NCBI RefSeq assembly: GCF_042186555.1
Contig: NC_133335.1
Coordinates: 172,667,919-172,731,918 of the forward strand
Direction: 5' to 3'
Source: Aquarana catesbeiana
Lineage: Eukaryota > Chordata > Amphibia > Anura > Ranidae
DNA length: 64,000 nt
The translations under genes and the position numbers were made by a program. The notes under the pieces were generated by a model that saw only the letters and a list, made by a program, of their open reading frames with translations, ran no database searches and was not told where the DNA came from. This document shows positions 32,602 through 44,370 of this stretch, in pieces; positions within the stretch are counted from its first letter, which is position 1, and every line of letters begins with the position of its first letter.

Positions 32602-33245
32602 GACAGCTTTATTGATCTTGGCATGATGACACCACACATGTCAATAGCAATCACCAAACCCTAGATATCTGATGATTAAATAAGATTCCACCTGCATTCT
32701 CTCTAAGGAGGTTCTAATCATTGGCATCTAATCTCGAATACCTGATTCTAATTTCATGAATTTGAAGTGGCAGTAAATGTGAGGCTGTACATACTTGTCC
32801 ATGTCACAAATCTGCATTTTCATTAATTTAGATTAATGAATAATATGATAATAAATATCCCATGCTAATTTTGAGTGTCATTTGTTCAAGTATATCAACT
32901 TTATCTGTTTGAATGAAGATCTAATGTTTGTCAGTTCAAATATGTTAAAGTCAATCATTTCCATAGAGTATACTTACTTTCTCACCTGACTGTAGAAGAA
33001 CATACTGTATATGACAATCTGTTGCTAGTGACAGATTCTAATGTATCATGGCCCTAAAGCCTCACTTTTTTGGATCAAAAAGGAGATTGCACAATATTAA
33101 TATGAAATATTTAATTTTTACCATTTTTAGAAAATATGCACTAAAACACTGCACATCCCTTTTAAAGTGAAACTTAGTCCTAAATGTAAAACCTTACAAG
33201 CAGGAAGGATTTAGATTGCAGACATGTCTCTTTACAATAGAGGTT
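32602..33245. other. No gene recognised
   Basis: AT-rich sequence without recognisable repeats or frames, immediately left of the hAT element. Confidence 0.45.
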
Positions 33246-34259
33246 TCCAACAGTAGGGATGAGTCGAACACCCCCCGGTTCGGTTCGCACCAGAACCTGC
33301 GAACGGACCGAAAATTTGCACGATCGTTAGAACCCCATTGACGTCTATGGGACTCGAACGTTCGAAATCAAAAGTGCTCATTTTAAAGGCTAATTTGCAT
33401 GGTATTGTCCTAAAAAGGGTTTGGGGACCTGGGTCCTGCCCCAGGGGACATGTATCAATGCAAAAAAAACTTTTAAAAACTGACGTTTTTTCAGGAGCAG
33501 TGATTTTAATGATGCTTAAAGTAAAAAAAAAAAAAAAAAAAAAGTGAAATATTCCTTTAAATATCGTACCTGGGGGGTGTCTATAGTATGCCTGTAAAGT
33601 GGCGCGTGTTTCCCGTGTTTAGAACAGTCCCTGCACAAAATGTCATTTTTAAAGGAAAAAATCTCATTTAAAATTGCTTGCGGGTTTAATGTAATGTCGG
33701 GTCCTGGCAATATGGATGAAAATCAGTGAGACAAACGGCATGGGTACCCCCCAGTCCATTACCAGGCCCTTTGGGTCTTGTATGGATATTAAGGGGAACC
33801 CCGCACCCAAATTAAAATAAGGAAAGGTGTGGGGCCACCAGGCCCTATATACTCTGAACAGCAGTATACAGGCGGTGCAAACAAGACAGGGACTGTAGGT
33901 TTGTTGTTAAGTAGAATCTGTTTGTAATTTTTAACGTGTTTAGCTCCAGCCAAAAAATCTTTTTTAAGCTTTTTGGAAAACATAGGGAAGGGTTATCACC
34001 CCTGTGACATTTGTTTTGCTGTCTTTCCTCCTCTTCAGAAGATTTCACCTCACTTTTTGTCCCAATGACAAATGTTTTTTGAAAATTTGGGGTTTTTTGT
34101 GGAACAAGGATTGGAAAGCATCAGTGGAAAGGAGAAATGTTTTTCCCATATTAACTCTTACAGGAGAGAATTTCCCTTCCTAGGGGTAGATTTCATCTCA
34201 CTTCCTGTTGTCTCCTTCCGTTTGCAAGTAGGAGTCGTTTGTAAGTTAGATGTTTGAAA

Positions 34260-35190
34260 GTAGGGGCCTGGCCCTATATACTCAGCAGAAATTTGGGCCT
34301 TAGGTGTTGTTGTGGCCACAACACTGTAAGCCCTCACAGGGCCCTGCTGTGAAATATTAGATCAAGAATTGTAATTACATGCCCCTGTTGAACAAGGGCA
34401 GAAAAATTGGGCCTTTGGTGGTGGTGGAGGTGCTGGTGCCACAACACTGTAAGTCCTCACTCGCTCTTGGTGGGTGCAGAAATGGGCCCTGCTGTGAAAT
34501 ATTAGATCAAGAATTGTAATTACATGCCCCTGTTAAACAAGGGCAGAAAAATTGGGCCTTTGGTGGTGGTGGTGCCACAACACTGTAAGTCCTCACTCAC
34601 TCTTGGTGGGTGCAGAAATGGGCCCTGCTGTGAAATATTAGATCAAAAATTGTAATTACAGGCCCCTGTTAAACAGGGGATGAAAAATTGGGCCTTAGGC
34701 ACTGGTGCTGGTGCCACAACACTGCAACCCCTCACAGATACTCTAGTTGTAATGCAGAAACAAGCCCTGCTGCTGGTGCCACAACACTGCAGCCCCTCAT
34801 GGATACTATAGTTGGAGCGCAGGAACGAGCTCTGCTGCAAAGTATTGCATTAAAAATTGTAATTACACGCCCCTGTTAAACAGGAGCTGAAAAATTGGGC
34901 CTTAGGCACTGGTGCTGGTGCCACAACACTGCAGCCCCTCACAGATACTCTAGTTGGAGCGCAGGAATGAGCCCTCCTGCAAAATATTGCATCAAAAATT
35001 GTAATTACACGCCCCTGTTAAACAGGGGCTGAAAAATTGGGCCTTAGGCACTGGTGCCACAACACTGCAGCCCCTCACAGATACTCTAGTTGGAGAGCAG
35101 GAATGAGCCCTCCTGCAAAATATTGCATCAAAAATTGTAACTACACGCCCATGTTAAACAGGGGGTGAAAAATTGGGCCTTAGGCACTGG
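34260..35190. repeat. Tandem repeat inside hAT, 115-200 bp units
   Basis: About seven irregular copies, each containing AAAATTGGGCCTTAGG, GCCACAACACTGCAGCCCCT and TTGTAATTACACGCCCCTG. It lies 3' of the transposase stop, in the downstream untranslated part of the element. Confidence 0.88.
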
Positions 35191-35333
35191 TGGTGGCGCC
35201 CAGAACCAAAAATGTTCTTACAAGCTATCAGCGTGATGATTGAGGAGGAAGAGGATAATTACTCATCATAACAGGATAGTCACTAAGCATCAGCATAAGC
35301 AGTCTTTGCAGGGATCTGACATTTAAAAAAAAA

Positions 35334-38300
35334 TTATTCGGTTACATCAGCATCAGGTGCTTGGTAGCTGGTGGTGATCCAAGACTGATTCATTTTTATG
35401 AAGGTCAGTCGATCGACCGAGTTGGTGGACAGACGCACCCTGTGATCGGTTACAATGCCTCCAGCAGCACTGAATGTGCGTTCCGAAAGAACGCTGGATG
35501 CAGGACAGGCCAGTAGCTCAATTGCATACTGTGCAAGCTGTGGCCAGTGATCCATCCTCAAGATCCAGTAACCCAGAGGATTTTCGGTGGGAAAGGTGTC
35601 CAAGTCAGATCTTGCCCCTAGGTATTCCTGCACCATGTAAAACAGACGCTGGCGATGGTTGCTGGAACCGATCATACCTTGGTGCTGCAGACCAAAAAAT
35701 TGTCTGAACGCATCGGTCAGACGGCCACCTTCTCCACCGCTCCTTCTTTGACTGACCGAAGCCTCAGCAACACGTTGTCCAGAAACAGGAGTTTGTAACC
35801 TCCCAGTCTCTGGGAACGCGTTGCACAGACCTTTCTGCAAGGCCTCCCGAAGATGTTTCATCCTCTGCTCCCTCTGCGATGGCAAGATAAGGTACACAAC
35901 CTTACCCTTGTAACGTGGATCAAGGAGGGTTGCCAGCCAGTATTGGTCCTTCTCCTTGATACCACGAATACGAGGATCCTTACGCAGGCTTTGCAGGATC
36001 AGGGAGGCCATGCAGCGTAGGTTTGCTGAGGCATTCAGTCCGGAGTCCTCTGGGTCGCTAAGGACGACATGGTCCGCAGCCACCTCCTCCAGCCACGTAC
36101 AAGTCCATGTGTTTCTTGGGACTGATCCCTTAAAGACTGCTGCTGATGCTGAGTGCCAGGCTCCACCTCCATACTGACACAATCTTCCTCCTCCTCCTCC
36201 TCTTCCTGTGTGATCGGCGGGCACGCAGGAACACTGTCTGGATAAAGGGGGCCTTGAGAGCTAAGGAAGTCCTCCTCTTCCTGCCTCTGTTCTGCCTCAA
36301 GTGCCCTGTCCATTATTCCACGCAGCGTGTGCTCCAACAGGTGGACAAGGGGGACAGTGTCACTGATGCATGCACTGTCACTGCTCACCATCCTCGTGGC
36401 CTCCTCAAATGGTGACAGGACAGTGCATGCATCCCTGATCATGGCCCACTGGCGTGGGGAAAAAAAAAACAAGCTCCCCTGACCCTGTCCTGGTGCCATA
36501 GTCGCACAGGTACTCATTGATGGCCCTCTGCTGCGTGTGCAGCCGCTGCAGCATTGCCAACAATGAGTTCCACCTGGTGGGCATGTCACAGATTAGGCGG
36601 TTCTTGGGCAGGTTAAACTCCTTTTGGAGGTCCGTCAGCCGAGCACTGGCATTATATGACCGGCGGAAATGCACACAGACTTTCCTGGTCTGCCTCAGAA
36701 CATCCTGTAAACCCGGGTACCTGCCCAAGAACCGCTGCACCACCAAGTTAAGGACGTGAGCCAAACAGGGCACATGGGTCATTTGTCCCTGTCGGAGGGC
36801 AGAGAGGAGGTTGGTGCCATTGTCGCAAACCACCATTCCTGCCTTAAGTTGGCGTGGCGTAAACCACCTCTGAACCTGCCCCTGCAGAGCTGACAGAACC
36901 TCTGCCCCAGTGTGGCTCCTGTCCCCCAAGCACACCAGCTCAAGCACTGCATGGCATCTTTTGGCCTGCGTACTTGCGTAGCCCCTTGAACGGCTACGGA
37001 GCACTGCTGGTTCCGAGGATAAAGCACAGGAAGAGGCCATAGAGGAAGAAGAAGAGGAGGGGGTGGAGGAGAGAGGTGTGTCACAATCATTAGCATTTTG
37101 GAGGAGTGGTGGCGGAACAACCTCCAACACTACTGCACCTTGTCCTGCATCCTTCCCAGCTGCCAGCAGAGTCACCCAATGCACCTTGAAACTTAGGTAA
37201 CGTCCCTGTCCATGCCTGCTGGACCATGAGTCAGCGGTAATATGCACCTTACCGCTGCCCGCCCTGTCCAGCGAGGCATGGACATTGCCTTCCACATGCC
37301 GGTAGAGAGCCGGAATCGCCTTCCGTGAGGAAAAGTGGCGTTTGGGTACCTGCCACTGAGGAACCGCACATTCCACAAACTCACGGAAGGGGGCAGAGTC
37401 TACCAACTGAAAAGGCAGCAGTTGAAGTGCTGGCAATTTAGCCAAGCTAGCATTCAACCGCTGGGCATGTGGATGGCTGGGAGCAAACTTCTTTCGGCAG
37501 TGCAGCAGCTGGGGCAGAGAAATTTGCCTGGTATAATCTGACGTCGGTGTACCAAAAGCAGATTGATCACAAGTACTTGGCTGTGACACACCTAATTCTA
37601 CACCTTCATTCCTCTCAGTGCAGGTCTCAGAGAGGACTGAAGGTATAGTGGGGTTGGAGATCCAAGCTGATGAGGAGTAAGGAGAGGTCCTCTTTGTTCT
37701 TTGGTGTGGGTCTTCTTGATACGCTTGCCAACGAACTGCATGGCAGGTCAACATATGTCTGGTCAAGCATGTGGTACCCAAGCGGGAGATGTTTTGGCCA
37801 CGCGAGATACGCTTGAGACATATGTTGCAAATAGCAGCGGTGCGATCTGATGCACTCGTCTCAAAAAAGGCCCACACCAAAGAACTTTTTGAATAACGCA
37901 CAGAGACTGCAGTGCCCTGCACATGTGGAGCTGTGGGGTGTGATGCAGTCAAGGTGCTGCCCTTAGGCTGGCCCCTGGAGGGCATCCTGCCTCGTTGGTG
38001 ATGTGCCGCCTCCTCCTCCTCTCTCCTATCAGGCACCCACGTTGAGTCAGTGACCTCATCATCCCCTCCCTCCTCATCACTGGAGCAAACCTGGCAGTAT
38101 GCTGCAGCAGGGGGAGCATGACTGCCAGATTGCTGTCCTTCTTGGGCACCCCCTCTGTCCGTGCTCACGTTACTGCCTTCATTGAGCTCAGTATCATCAT
38201 CAGAGCCTTCCAAACGCTGGGCATCCTCCTGGAGCATGTACCCAACACTGTGGTCAAACAGTTCGAGGGACTCCTCAGGAGGACATGCTGGGGCTAGGGA

Positions 38301-38597
38301 AGGAGTCACTGATGACATTGAGCCAAGGGAAGAGGCCGCTGCTTTGCCAGACAAAGTACCCTGGGCATGGGTGAGAGAGGATGAGGAGGATGAGGACGGC
38401 TTGGTCATCCACTCGACCAAGTCTTCCGCATGTTGCGGCTCAACGCGGCCAGCTGCCGAAAAAAAGGCCAAGCGTGTCCCACGGCCGCGTGCTGATGAGG
38501 ATGCACCGTCTCCACGACCAGCACTAGACACAGAGCCTGCTTGCCCTCTCTTATTGGCTTGTGACTGTCTGCCTCTCCTTCTTGGCCTTCCAGACAT
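35334..38597 (-). pseudogene. hAT transposase with BED zinc finger, two frameshifts
   Basis: The likely start is the ATG at 38597 (MSGRPRRRG). The first frame runs to 36405. It has a basic/serine-rich N-terminus, a BED-type finger (CNIC ... RHMLTCH, C264, C267, H288 and H293 counted from the first residue of the open frame, 38618), first catalytic aspartate in ADSWSSRHG, second in VCDNGTNLLSAL, then DMPTRWNSLL. A run of ten A at 36460-36469 shifts the frame; the protein continues in a second frame (SPRQWAMIRDACTVLSPFEE) to about 36095. A second shift leads into the last frame (35334 to about 36095) with LDPRYKGK, the catalytic glutamate and dimerisation motif ASSVLSERTFSAAG, and RLTFIKMN. Total length is about 1,080 residues if joined, long for hAT because of low-complexity inserts. 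The homopolymer shift could be a sequencing or assembly error; the second looks real. Confidence 0.88.
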
Positions 38598-38739
38598 ACT
38601 AATGGCCTGTAGCTGCACTAAGCTGGGATATATATATATTATATATTATATATATTATATATATAATGTACTGATACTGCAGCTAGCAAAATCAACTGCC
38701 TGCCTGTAGTATGAGAACACCACCAACCTTCTACAGGTA

Positions 38740-39110
38740 GCTTTAGTTGAACACTGTGCAGAGCTCGCAAAAAACTAACTTGTAGCTTTTTTAGCTGCCT
38801 GCGGTAGTGATAGGATCAGGAAAACACCACCAACCTTCTACAGGTAGCTTTAGCTGAACACTGTGCAGAGCTCGCAAAAAAATAACTTGTAGTTTTAGCT
38901 GAAAACTGTGAGGTGGATGCACCACACTAACTTGTAGTTTTAGCTGAACACTGTGAGCAGGACGCACAGCACTAACTTGTAGTTTTAGCTGAACACTGTG
39001 AGCAGGACGCACCCCACTAACTTGTAGATTTAGCTGAACACTGTGAGCAGGACGCACCCCACTAACTTGTAGTTTTAGCTGAACACTGTGAGCAGGACGC
39101 ACTGCACTAA
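38740..39110. repeat. Tandem repeat inside hAT, ~41 bp units
   Basis: Five or so copies of CTAACTTGTAGTTTTAGCTG + AACACTGTGAGCAGGACGCAC, preceded by two longer relatives. It lies upstream of the transposase start, in the promoter or leader region. Short (TA)n tracts flank it at 38628-38665 and 39262-39306. Confidence 0.88.
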
Positions 39111-39258
39111 CTGTAAATAGTCTAGCTGCCTGACTGTGGTACTAATAGGATCAAAAGAACACCAGCAATTTTCTTCAGGTAGCTGTAAATACTGTAACAA
39201 GACAAGCCTGCCTGTCAGTAAGAAGATAACAGGAACGGATCTCGCTAAACTGAATACA

Positions 39259-39261
<3 letters not shown>

Positions 39262-39306
<45 letters not shown>
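39262..39306. repeat. (TA)n microsatellite
   Basis: About 45 bp of uninterrupted TA dinucleotides. Confidence 0.95.
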
Positions 39307-39310
<4 letters not shown>

Positions 39311-40081
39311 AACACCTGGGATGCATATATATATACACAATACACTGTAAGTGCAGCTAACTGACTGACTGTTCTGCCTAATCTATCTAACTCAAATCAA
39401 ATTACACTGTCTGTCTATCTCTCTCTCTATCTATGAACGCCGAAACACACACTTCACAGGGCCGTCATGCAGGCGGCCTTATATAGTGTGGGGCGTGTAC
39501 TAAATCCCCTGAGCCATAATTGGCCAAAGCCTCCTTGGCTTTGGCCAATTACGGCTCTTTGTTCAGACGGCGCTGTGATTGGCCAAGCACGCGGGTCATA
39601 GTGCATGCTTGGCCAATCATCAGCCAGCAATGCACTGCGATGCCACAGTGAATTATGGGCCGTGATGCGCCACACGAATTTGGCGCGAAGGGCCCATATC
39701 GTTCAGATACAGATACGGGCGAACAGACGGTGTTCGAGTCGAACATGGGTTCGACTCGAACACGAAGCTCATCCCTATCCAACAGTAAAGCCTCGTACAC
39801 ATGATCGGATTGTTTGCCAACAAAACCGTGGAATTTTGTCCGAAGGGCGTTGGCCCAAACTTGTCTTGCATACATACGACACACAATTGTTGGCCAACAA
39901 TCACGAATGTGAGGAAGTTCAATAGTCATGCGCCACCCTTTGGGCTCCTTCTGCTAATCTCATGTTAGTAGAAGTTTGGTGAGTGTCGATTCACGCTTTT
40001 TAGTGCGTGCTTGTCAGTTCATTTCTGATTTTCAGTGTGGGCTTGTCAGTTAGTTTCTGAACGGCCGTTCATCTACTAGCC

Positions 40082-42406
40082 ATGTGGCGTTCTCGTCATA
40101 GAGATTGTGCTATCATTGGGCTTGGAGTTATTGCTTTGACCCAAGTCAGGTCCAGGAACAGGAGGAGGAGTTCTTGGACCAAGAATTCGTTGCTTAATCG
40201 TGACCAATTCTGTCATATGCCTTTGCTGCGGGAGCTCCAGGAGAATAATCCTGATGATTTCAGGAATAATCTTCGGATTACGGACCCCTGCTGTCTATTG
40301 GCATTGCTGACGCCCTATATTAGTAAGCAGGACACATGCATGCGGCTTGCCATTACTCTCGAGCAAGGGCTCATTGCCACCTTGCAGTACTTGGCGACGG
40401 GGAGAAGTCTTCATGACCTGAAGTTTACAACTGGGATCTCCCCCCAGGCTCTGGGACTCATTATTCCAGAGACCTTTTCTGCCATTATCCCTTTTTTGTC
40501 CTTCATGCATATTTTCCTTCATTAACCTCCCCAGCATGCTATCCTGGGCCCATACACACCTAGCCTAGTAACTTAACTTAATGTATTTTGTCAGCTACAT
40601 TTTTGTGCTTACCCTAAACACTCCCTAAAATGTGTACAAATGTTATTGTTGTGCTCAAATTCAGGCAGCGTGCAAGAGGCCATTTTTTTTGGGCACAAAC
40701 TCATTTGGAACCCCCCCAATGATAAGTCAACCGATTACAATACTCAATCCGCTGACTTTTCAAAACCCATACACACTATACCTCTTTATTGGTTATATTT
40801 CTGGATGAATTCACCAAAGCATGTAATGCAAGGGCCTGCCTGAATACCTTCAAATTGTACTGTTGAAAGTTTTTGTCTCTTATTATCTTGATAGGTAATT
40901 TATGAATGTCAAAATGTGCTTCAATTTGGACTGTGTGTATCCATATTTTTGGATTATGACACATCTTACCTGTTCATTGGGCTGCCAATAGTGTAAGTAA
41001 GGAGGGGCTGGCCAAAGTGTCACACATTATTTATGCATTCAGCTCTCATGGAAGTGTAGAGGGTTACCTGTACAAAACATCTACCCATTACCCCCCCACC
41101 ATAACATTTTTATGATGGGTCACCAGAGGGGGTGAGGAATCTCATAAGTTGACCTTATACTTTTGTTGTTAACCGTTTCCTGACCAGCCACGGTCATTTT
41201 ACTGCGGCAGGTCGGCACGATCCCGCAAACAATCGTAGCTCGCGGGATCAGGATAGCACAGCAGGGGTGCCGATGACCACCGGCCGTGAGCGATTGCGAG
41301 CACGAGAGACAGAACAGGGACGAGTGCGTGTAAAAACCGCAGAAGAGATCAAATACCACCAAAAGAAAGCTCTATTTGTGAGAAAAAAAGGATGTCAATT
41401 TTGTTTGGGTACAGCATCGCACGACCTCGCAATTGTCAGTTAAAGCGACGCAGTGTCGAATCGCAAAAAATGGCCCGGTCATTCAGCAGCCACATTTTCC
41501 AGCGCTGAAGTGGTTAAATACTCATTTAAATGTTATACTTATGTTGGCCAAGAATGTTTGTGTCAAATCTGCTTGCAATGTTATGTGCAAAAGTAGTAAT
41601 TAATTTTTTTTTTACTCCACAGTTTCTTTCCAACCCACAGCAATGGCAGGCTGTTGCAGCCCAGTTTGAGCATCAGTGGGATTTTCCCAACTGTGGTGGG
41701 GCGATTGATGGTAAGCATATGAGGACTGTCCCACCACCCAACTCAGGCTCCTATTATTTTAATTATAAGGGCTTTTGCAGCATAGTCATGCTAGTGGTAG
41801 TGTCTGCCAACTACAAGTTCCTGTACCTGGATGTTGGGAAGAACGCCCACAACTCTGGCAGAGGAGTGATTGCGCAGACCGAATTCTACCATCGACTTCA
41901 GAATGGCATCTTACATTTGCCACTTGCTGAGGAAAATGTCGAGGGCCTCAATTTTGTGTCTGTGGCAGATGAGGCCTTTGCTCTGGGGGAACATCTTCTG
42001 AAGCCCTTTCCTATGAGGAACCTCACCCCAGAGCAGAGAATCTACAACTGCAGGCCCTCTCGTGCCAGAAGGGTTGTGGAACACGCCTTTGGCATACTCT
42101 CCAATCGTTTCAGGCTGTTTCTAACCTCAATTAACCTGGCCAAATACAAAATCAACTATGTGGTATTGTGCTGCTGCATCCTCCACAATTACTTATGAAG
42201 GAATGCAAGCAGCTACCTTGCCTCACTGCAAAGTGAAGTTGACTTTTCAGTGTCAGGCCCAGCTGATCCTGGTGTGATGACGGCTCTTGAAATTGGCCGT
42301 GCTGGGTTGCCCTCCCAAACTGCCCGAGATGTTCGGCAACAATATATGGACTATTTTGTGGGTAGAGGGGCAGTGGTTTGGCAGCAAACTGTTGCTGATC
42401 AGGAAT
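40082..42406 (+). pseudogene. HARBI1-like transposase (Harbinger copy 2), broken
   Basis: Exon 1 begins ATG TGG CGT at 40082 and is open to 40525. Compared with copy 1 it lacks about three codons after TDP, and a deletion near 40490 removes the last codons of exon 1 and the splice donor. Exon 2 starts at 41623 after CTCCACAG and is open to a TGA at 42196-42198. It carries the first aspartate in GAIDGKH, NSGSYYFNYKGF, and ARRVVEHAFGILSNRFRLF. Beyond the TGA the conserved tail is still readable (EIGRAGLPSQTAREVRQQY) to about 42406, overlapping an AATAAA at 42403. The catalytic exon is better preserved than in copy 1, but without the donor the two exons cannot be joined normally. Confidence 0.85.
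41173..41513. mobile_element. Short TTAA-flanked MITE in transposase intron
   Basis: 341 bp beginning CCGTTTCCTGACC and ending CTGAAGTGG, flanked by TTAA (41169-41172, 41514-41517). Copy 1 has a single TTAA at the matching place (near 17260), which is the empty site. The right half matches 1800-1965. Confidence 0.85.
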
Positions 42407-42637
42407 AAATCTTTGATTTCATACTAAACTCCTATTTCATTTGAACTACTGTTTGTGTTTCTTATCTGTCTCCTAGGTTCTCAAATGGCCCTAATTTTGG
42501 CCATTTTCTAGAATAGTGCAAACGTACCTTATTTGCTACATGATGTGACAATCTCATCTTCAGCTAACTATTATGTTGTGCTGTGGGTCTGCTACACACA
42601 CACAATGTTATTGTTGTTAATGTATATAATGCATTAA

Positions 42638-42890
42638 AGCGGAGTTCCACCCAAAAGTGGAACTTCCGCTCATCGGATTCCTCCCCCCCTCCGGTGTCAC
42701 AGTTGGCACCTTTCAGGGGGGAGGGGGGTGCAGATACCTGTCTAAGACAGGTATCTGCACCCACTTCCGGGGAATAGACTCCCGCGGGAGTCACGCCCCC
42801 TCCCGCACTCCCCCGCTGTCTCCTGGGAAAGACACAGGTCCCAGGAGATAGCGGGGATCAAGTGAAGTAGTGCGATTTCAAAGTAGCATC
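42638..42890. repeat. TTAA-type repeat (AGCGGAGTTCCACCC)
   Basis: Starts directly after TTAA at 42634-42637 with AGCGGAGTTCCACCCAAAAG, pairing locally with CTTTTGGGTGG-type inverted words, and has an inner palindrome CAGATACCTGTCTAAGACAGGTATCTG (in parts: CAGATACCTG, CAGGTATCTG). The right end is not defined. Copy 1 has GCATTAC without insert at the same point. Bases 42891-43260 have no recognised feature. Confidence 0.55.
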
Positions 42891-43274
42891 AATGTGAACC
42901 AGAGCTTAAAAGTAATAAAAACATGTGAAATATGAAAACTTCAGACAGGAGCCAACAAGTGGAAGAAAACTTCAGGCCAGATGAACCTAAAATTTGGCAA
43001 GCATTTCGACATATTCTTCTCTGTAAAGCAGTGGCAGCCTCCTTTATTTGCTCTAGATCAATCAAAGCCTGCATCATATCTGCACTTATATGGCCAATTG
43101 TGCATCTTGGAAGTTCGTGTCCTTGTAAGAAGAGAAAAAGGTATTAAGGGAATGATGGTCAAGTGGCTGAGGCCCTACATAGTGAATTATGGTCAAGTTA
43201 CTAGTCAAATTGGTAAAATACTTGCAACCTTCTTGCTCTTGACATACCTACACTACTAGGAATGTACACACTCA

Positions 43275-44168
43275 GTGGCGGCTGGTGCTCAAAATTTTTT
43301 TTGGGGGGTGCAAACAAACTGAAAAATACTGAAACCTCCCCCATCAATTGCAGCCTCACAGTACCATCAATTGCAGCCTCACTGTACCCATCAAATGCAG
43401 CCATTGTTCCCATCAAACGCAGCCACTGTGCCCATCAAACGCAGCCACTGTGCCCATCAAACGCAGCCACTGTGCCCATCAAACGCAGCCACTGTGCCCA
43501 TCATATGCAGCCACTGTGCCCATCATATGCAGCCACTGTGCCCATCATATGCAGCCACTGTGCCCATCAATTGCCGCCACTGTGCCCATCAATTGCCGCC
43601 ACTGTGTCCATCAATTGCCGCCACTGTGCCCCATCAAACGCAGCCACTGTGCCCCATTAAACGCAGCCACTGTGCCATATCAAATGCTGCCAGTGTGCCC
43701 CCACCGGCCCGCGTCTGCACTTACCTGTCTTGGTGGGATAGCTCCTCGATGTCTTCTGCCGTCCTCTCTTCCCATCCTCTGCTATGATTGGACACCTGGC
43801 GTCCAATCACAGCGCCTGTCATTTCAGCCAATCAGGCGATGGGTAACAGATCCAAGCACCTGATTGGCGGAGAGGCGGTTTAGTATTAGGAAAGCGAATA
43901 TTCATTCGCTTTTCTAACACAGCTGTGTGACCTGCGAGCGCCCAGCATGGCGTTTGCAGGTCACCTTTTTTGACTCCTATTAGAGCCTATGGCTCTAATC
44001 AGGTGCTTCAAAAACACCCCCCGCCGCTGTAATACAGGCACCCTGTGCCCGAAAAGGGGCCAGGAGCCTGAATAGGGGGTGGCAGCGGTGGCCATAGATA
44101 GATTCATGCATGAATCTATCTATTGGTGCTAGAGGGGTGGCAGGAGAGAGGGGGCAGCGCCCGTGCGC
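43275..44168. repeat. hAT-like repeat with minisatellite (CAGTGGCGG end)
   Basis: The left end CAGTGGCGGCTGGTGC resembles the ends of 53665-56708. The array at 43330-43700 is made of 22-23 bp units (GCAGCCACTGTGCCCATCAAAC), with later units GCCGCCACTGTGCCCATCAATT. A palindrome ATAGATAGATTCATGCATGA lies near 44095. The right terminus is lost near 44168. The Cys/His-rich frames across the array are not zinc-finger genes. Confidence 0.6.
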
Positions 44169-44370
44169 CCTTATGTTCACACTGCAATCTTGGTCCTGGT
44201 GCCTGGGTCTACAAAACTCGGATACTTAGCAACACTGGCAGCTCCTTCCACCTCTTCCTTCTCCATGCTAATGTTAAGGTACTACATACTTTGCTAATGT
44301 GTGGAGTGGGTGTTTGTTTTGGACATCTAAACATTTGACATGTATACACATAAGCCAAATTAAAAGAATA

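Larger units (their letters stand above)
33254..39777 (-). mobile_element. hAT transposon, structurally complete
   Basis: 6,524 bp with inverted ends TAGGGATGAG / CTCATCCCTA, flanked by a perfect 8-bp duplication TCCAACAG (33246-33253 and 39778-39785). Subterminal TTCGAGTCGAAC repeats lie at the right end. The minus strand codes for a BED-finger hAT transposase interrupted by frameshifts. Direct repeats fill 34260-35190 and 38740-39110. Perfect flanks suggest a fairly recent insertion. Confidence 0.93.

Noticed and set aside
43262..43863. Cys/His-rich frames resembling zinc-finger repeats
   Set aside because: All frames of the GCCACTGTGCCCATCAAA array give similar peptides; spacing of Cys and His follows the DNA unit, not a zinc-finger pattern.
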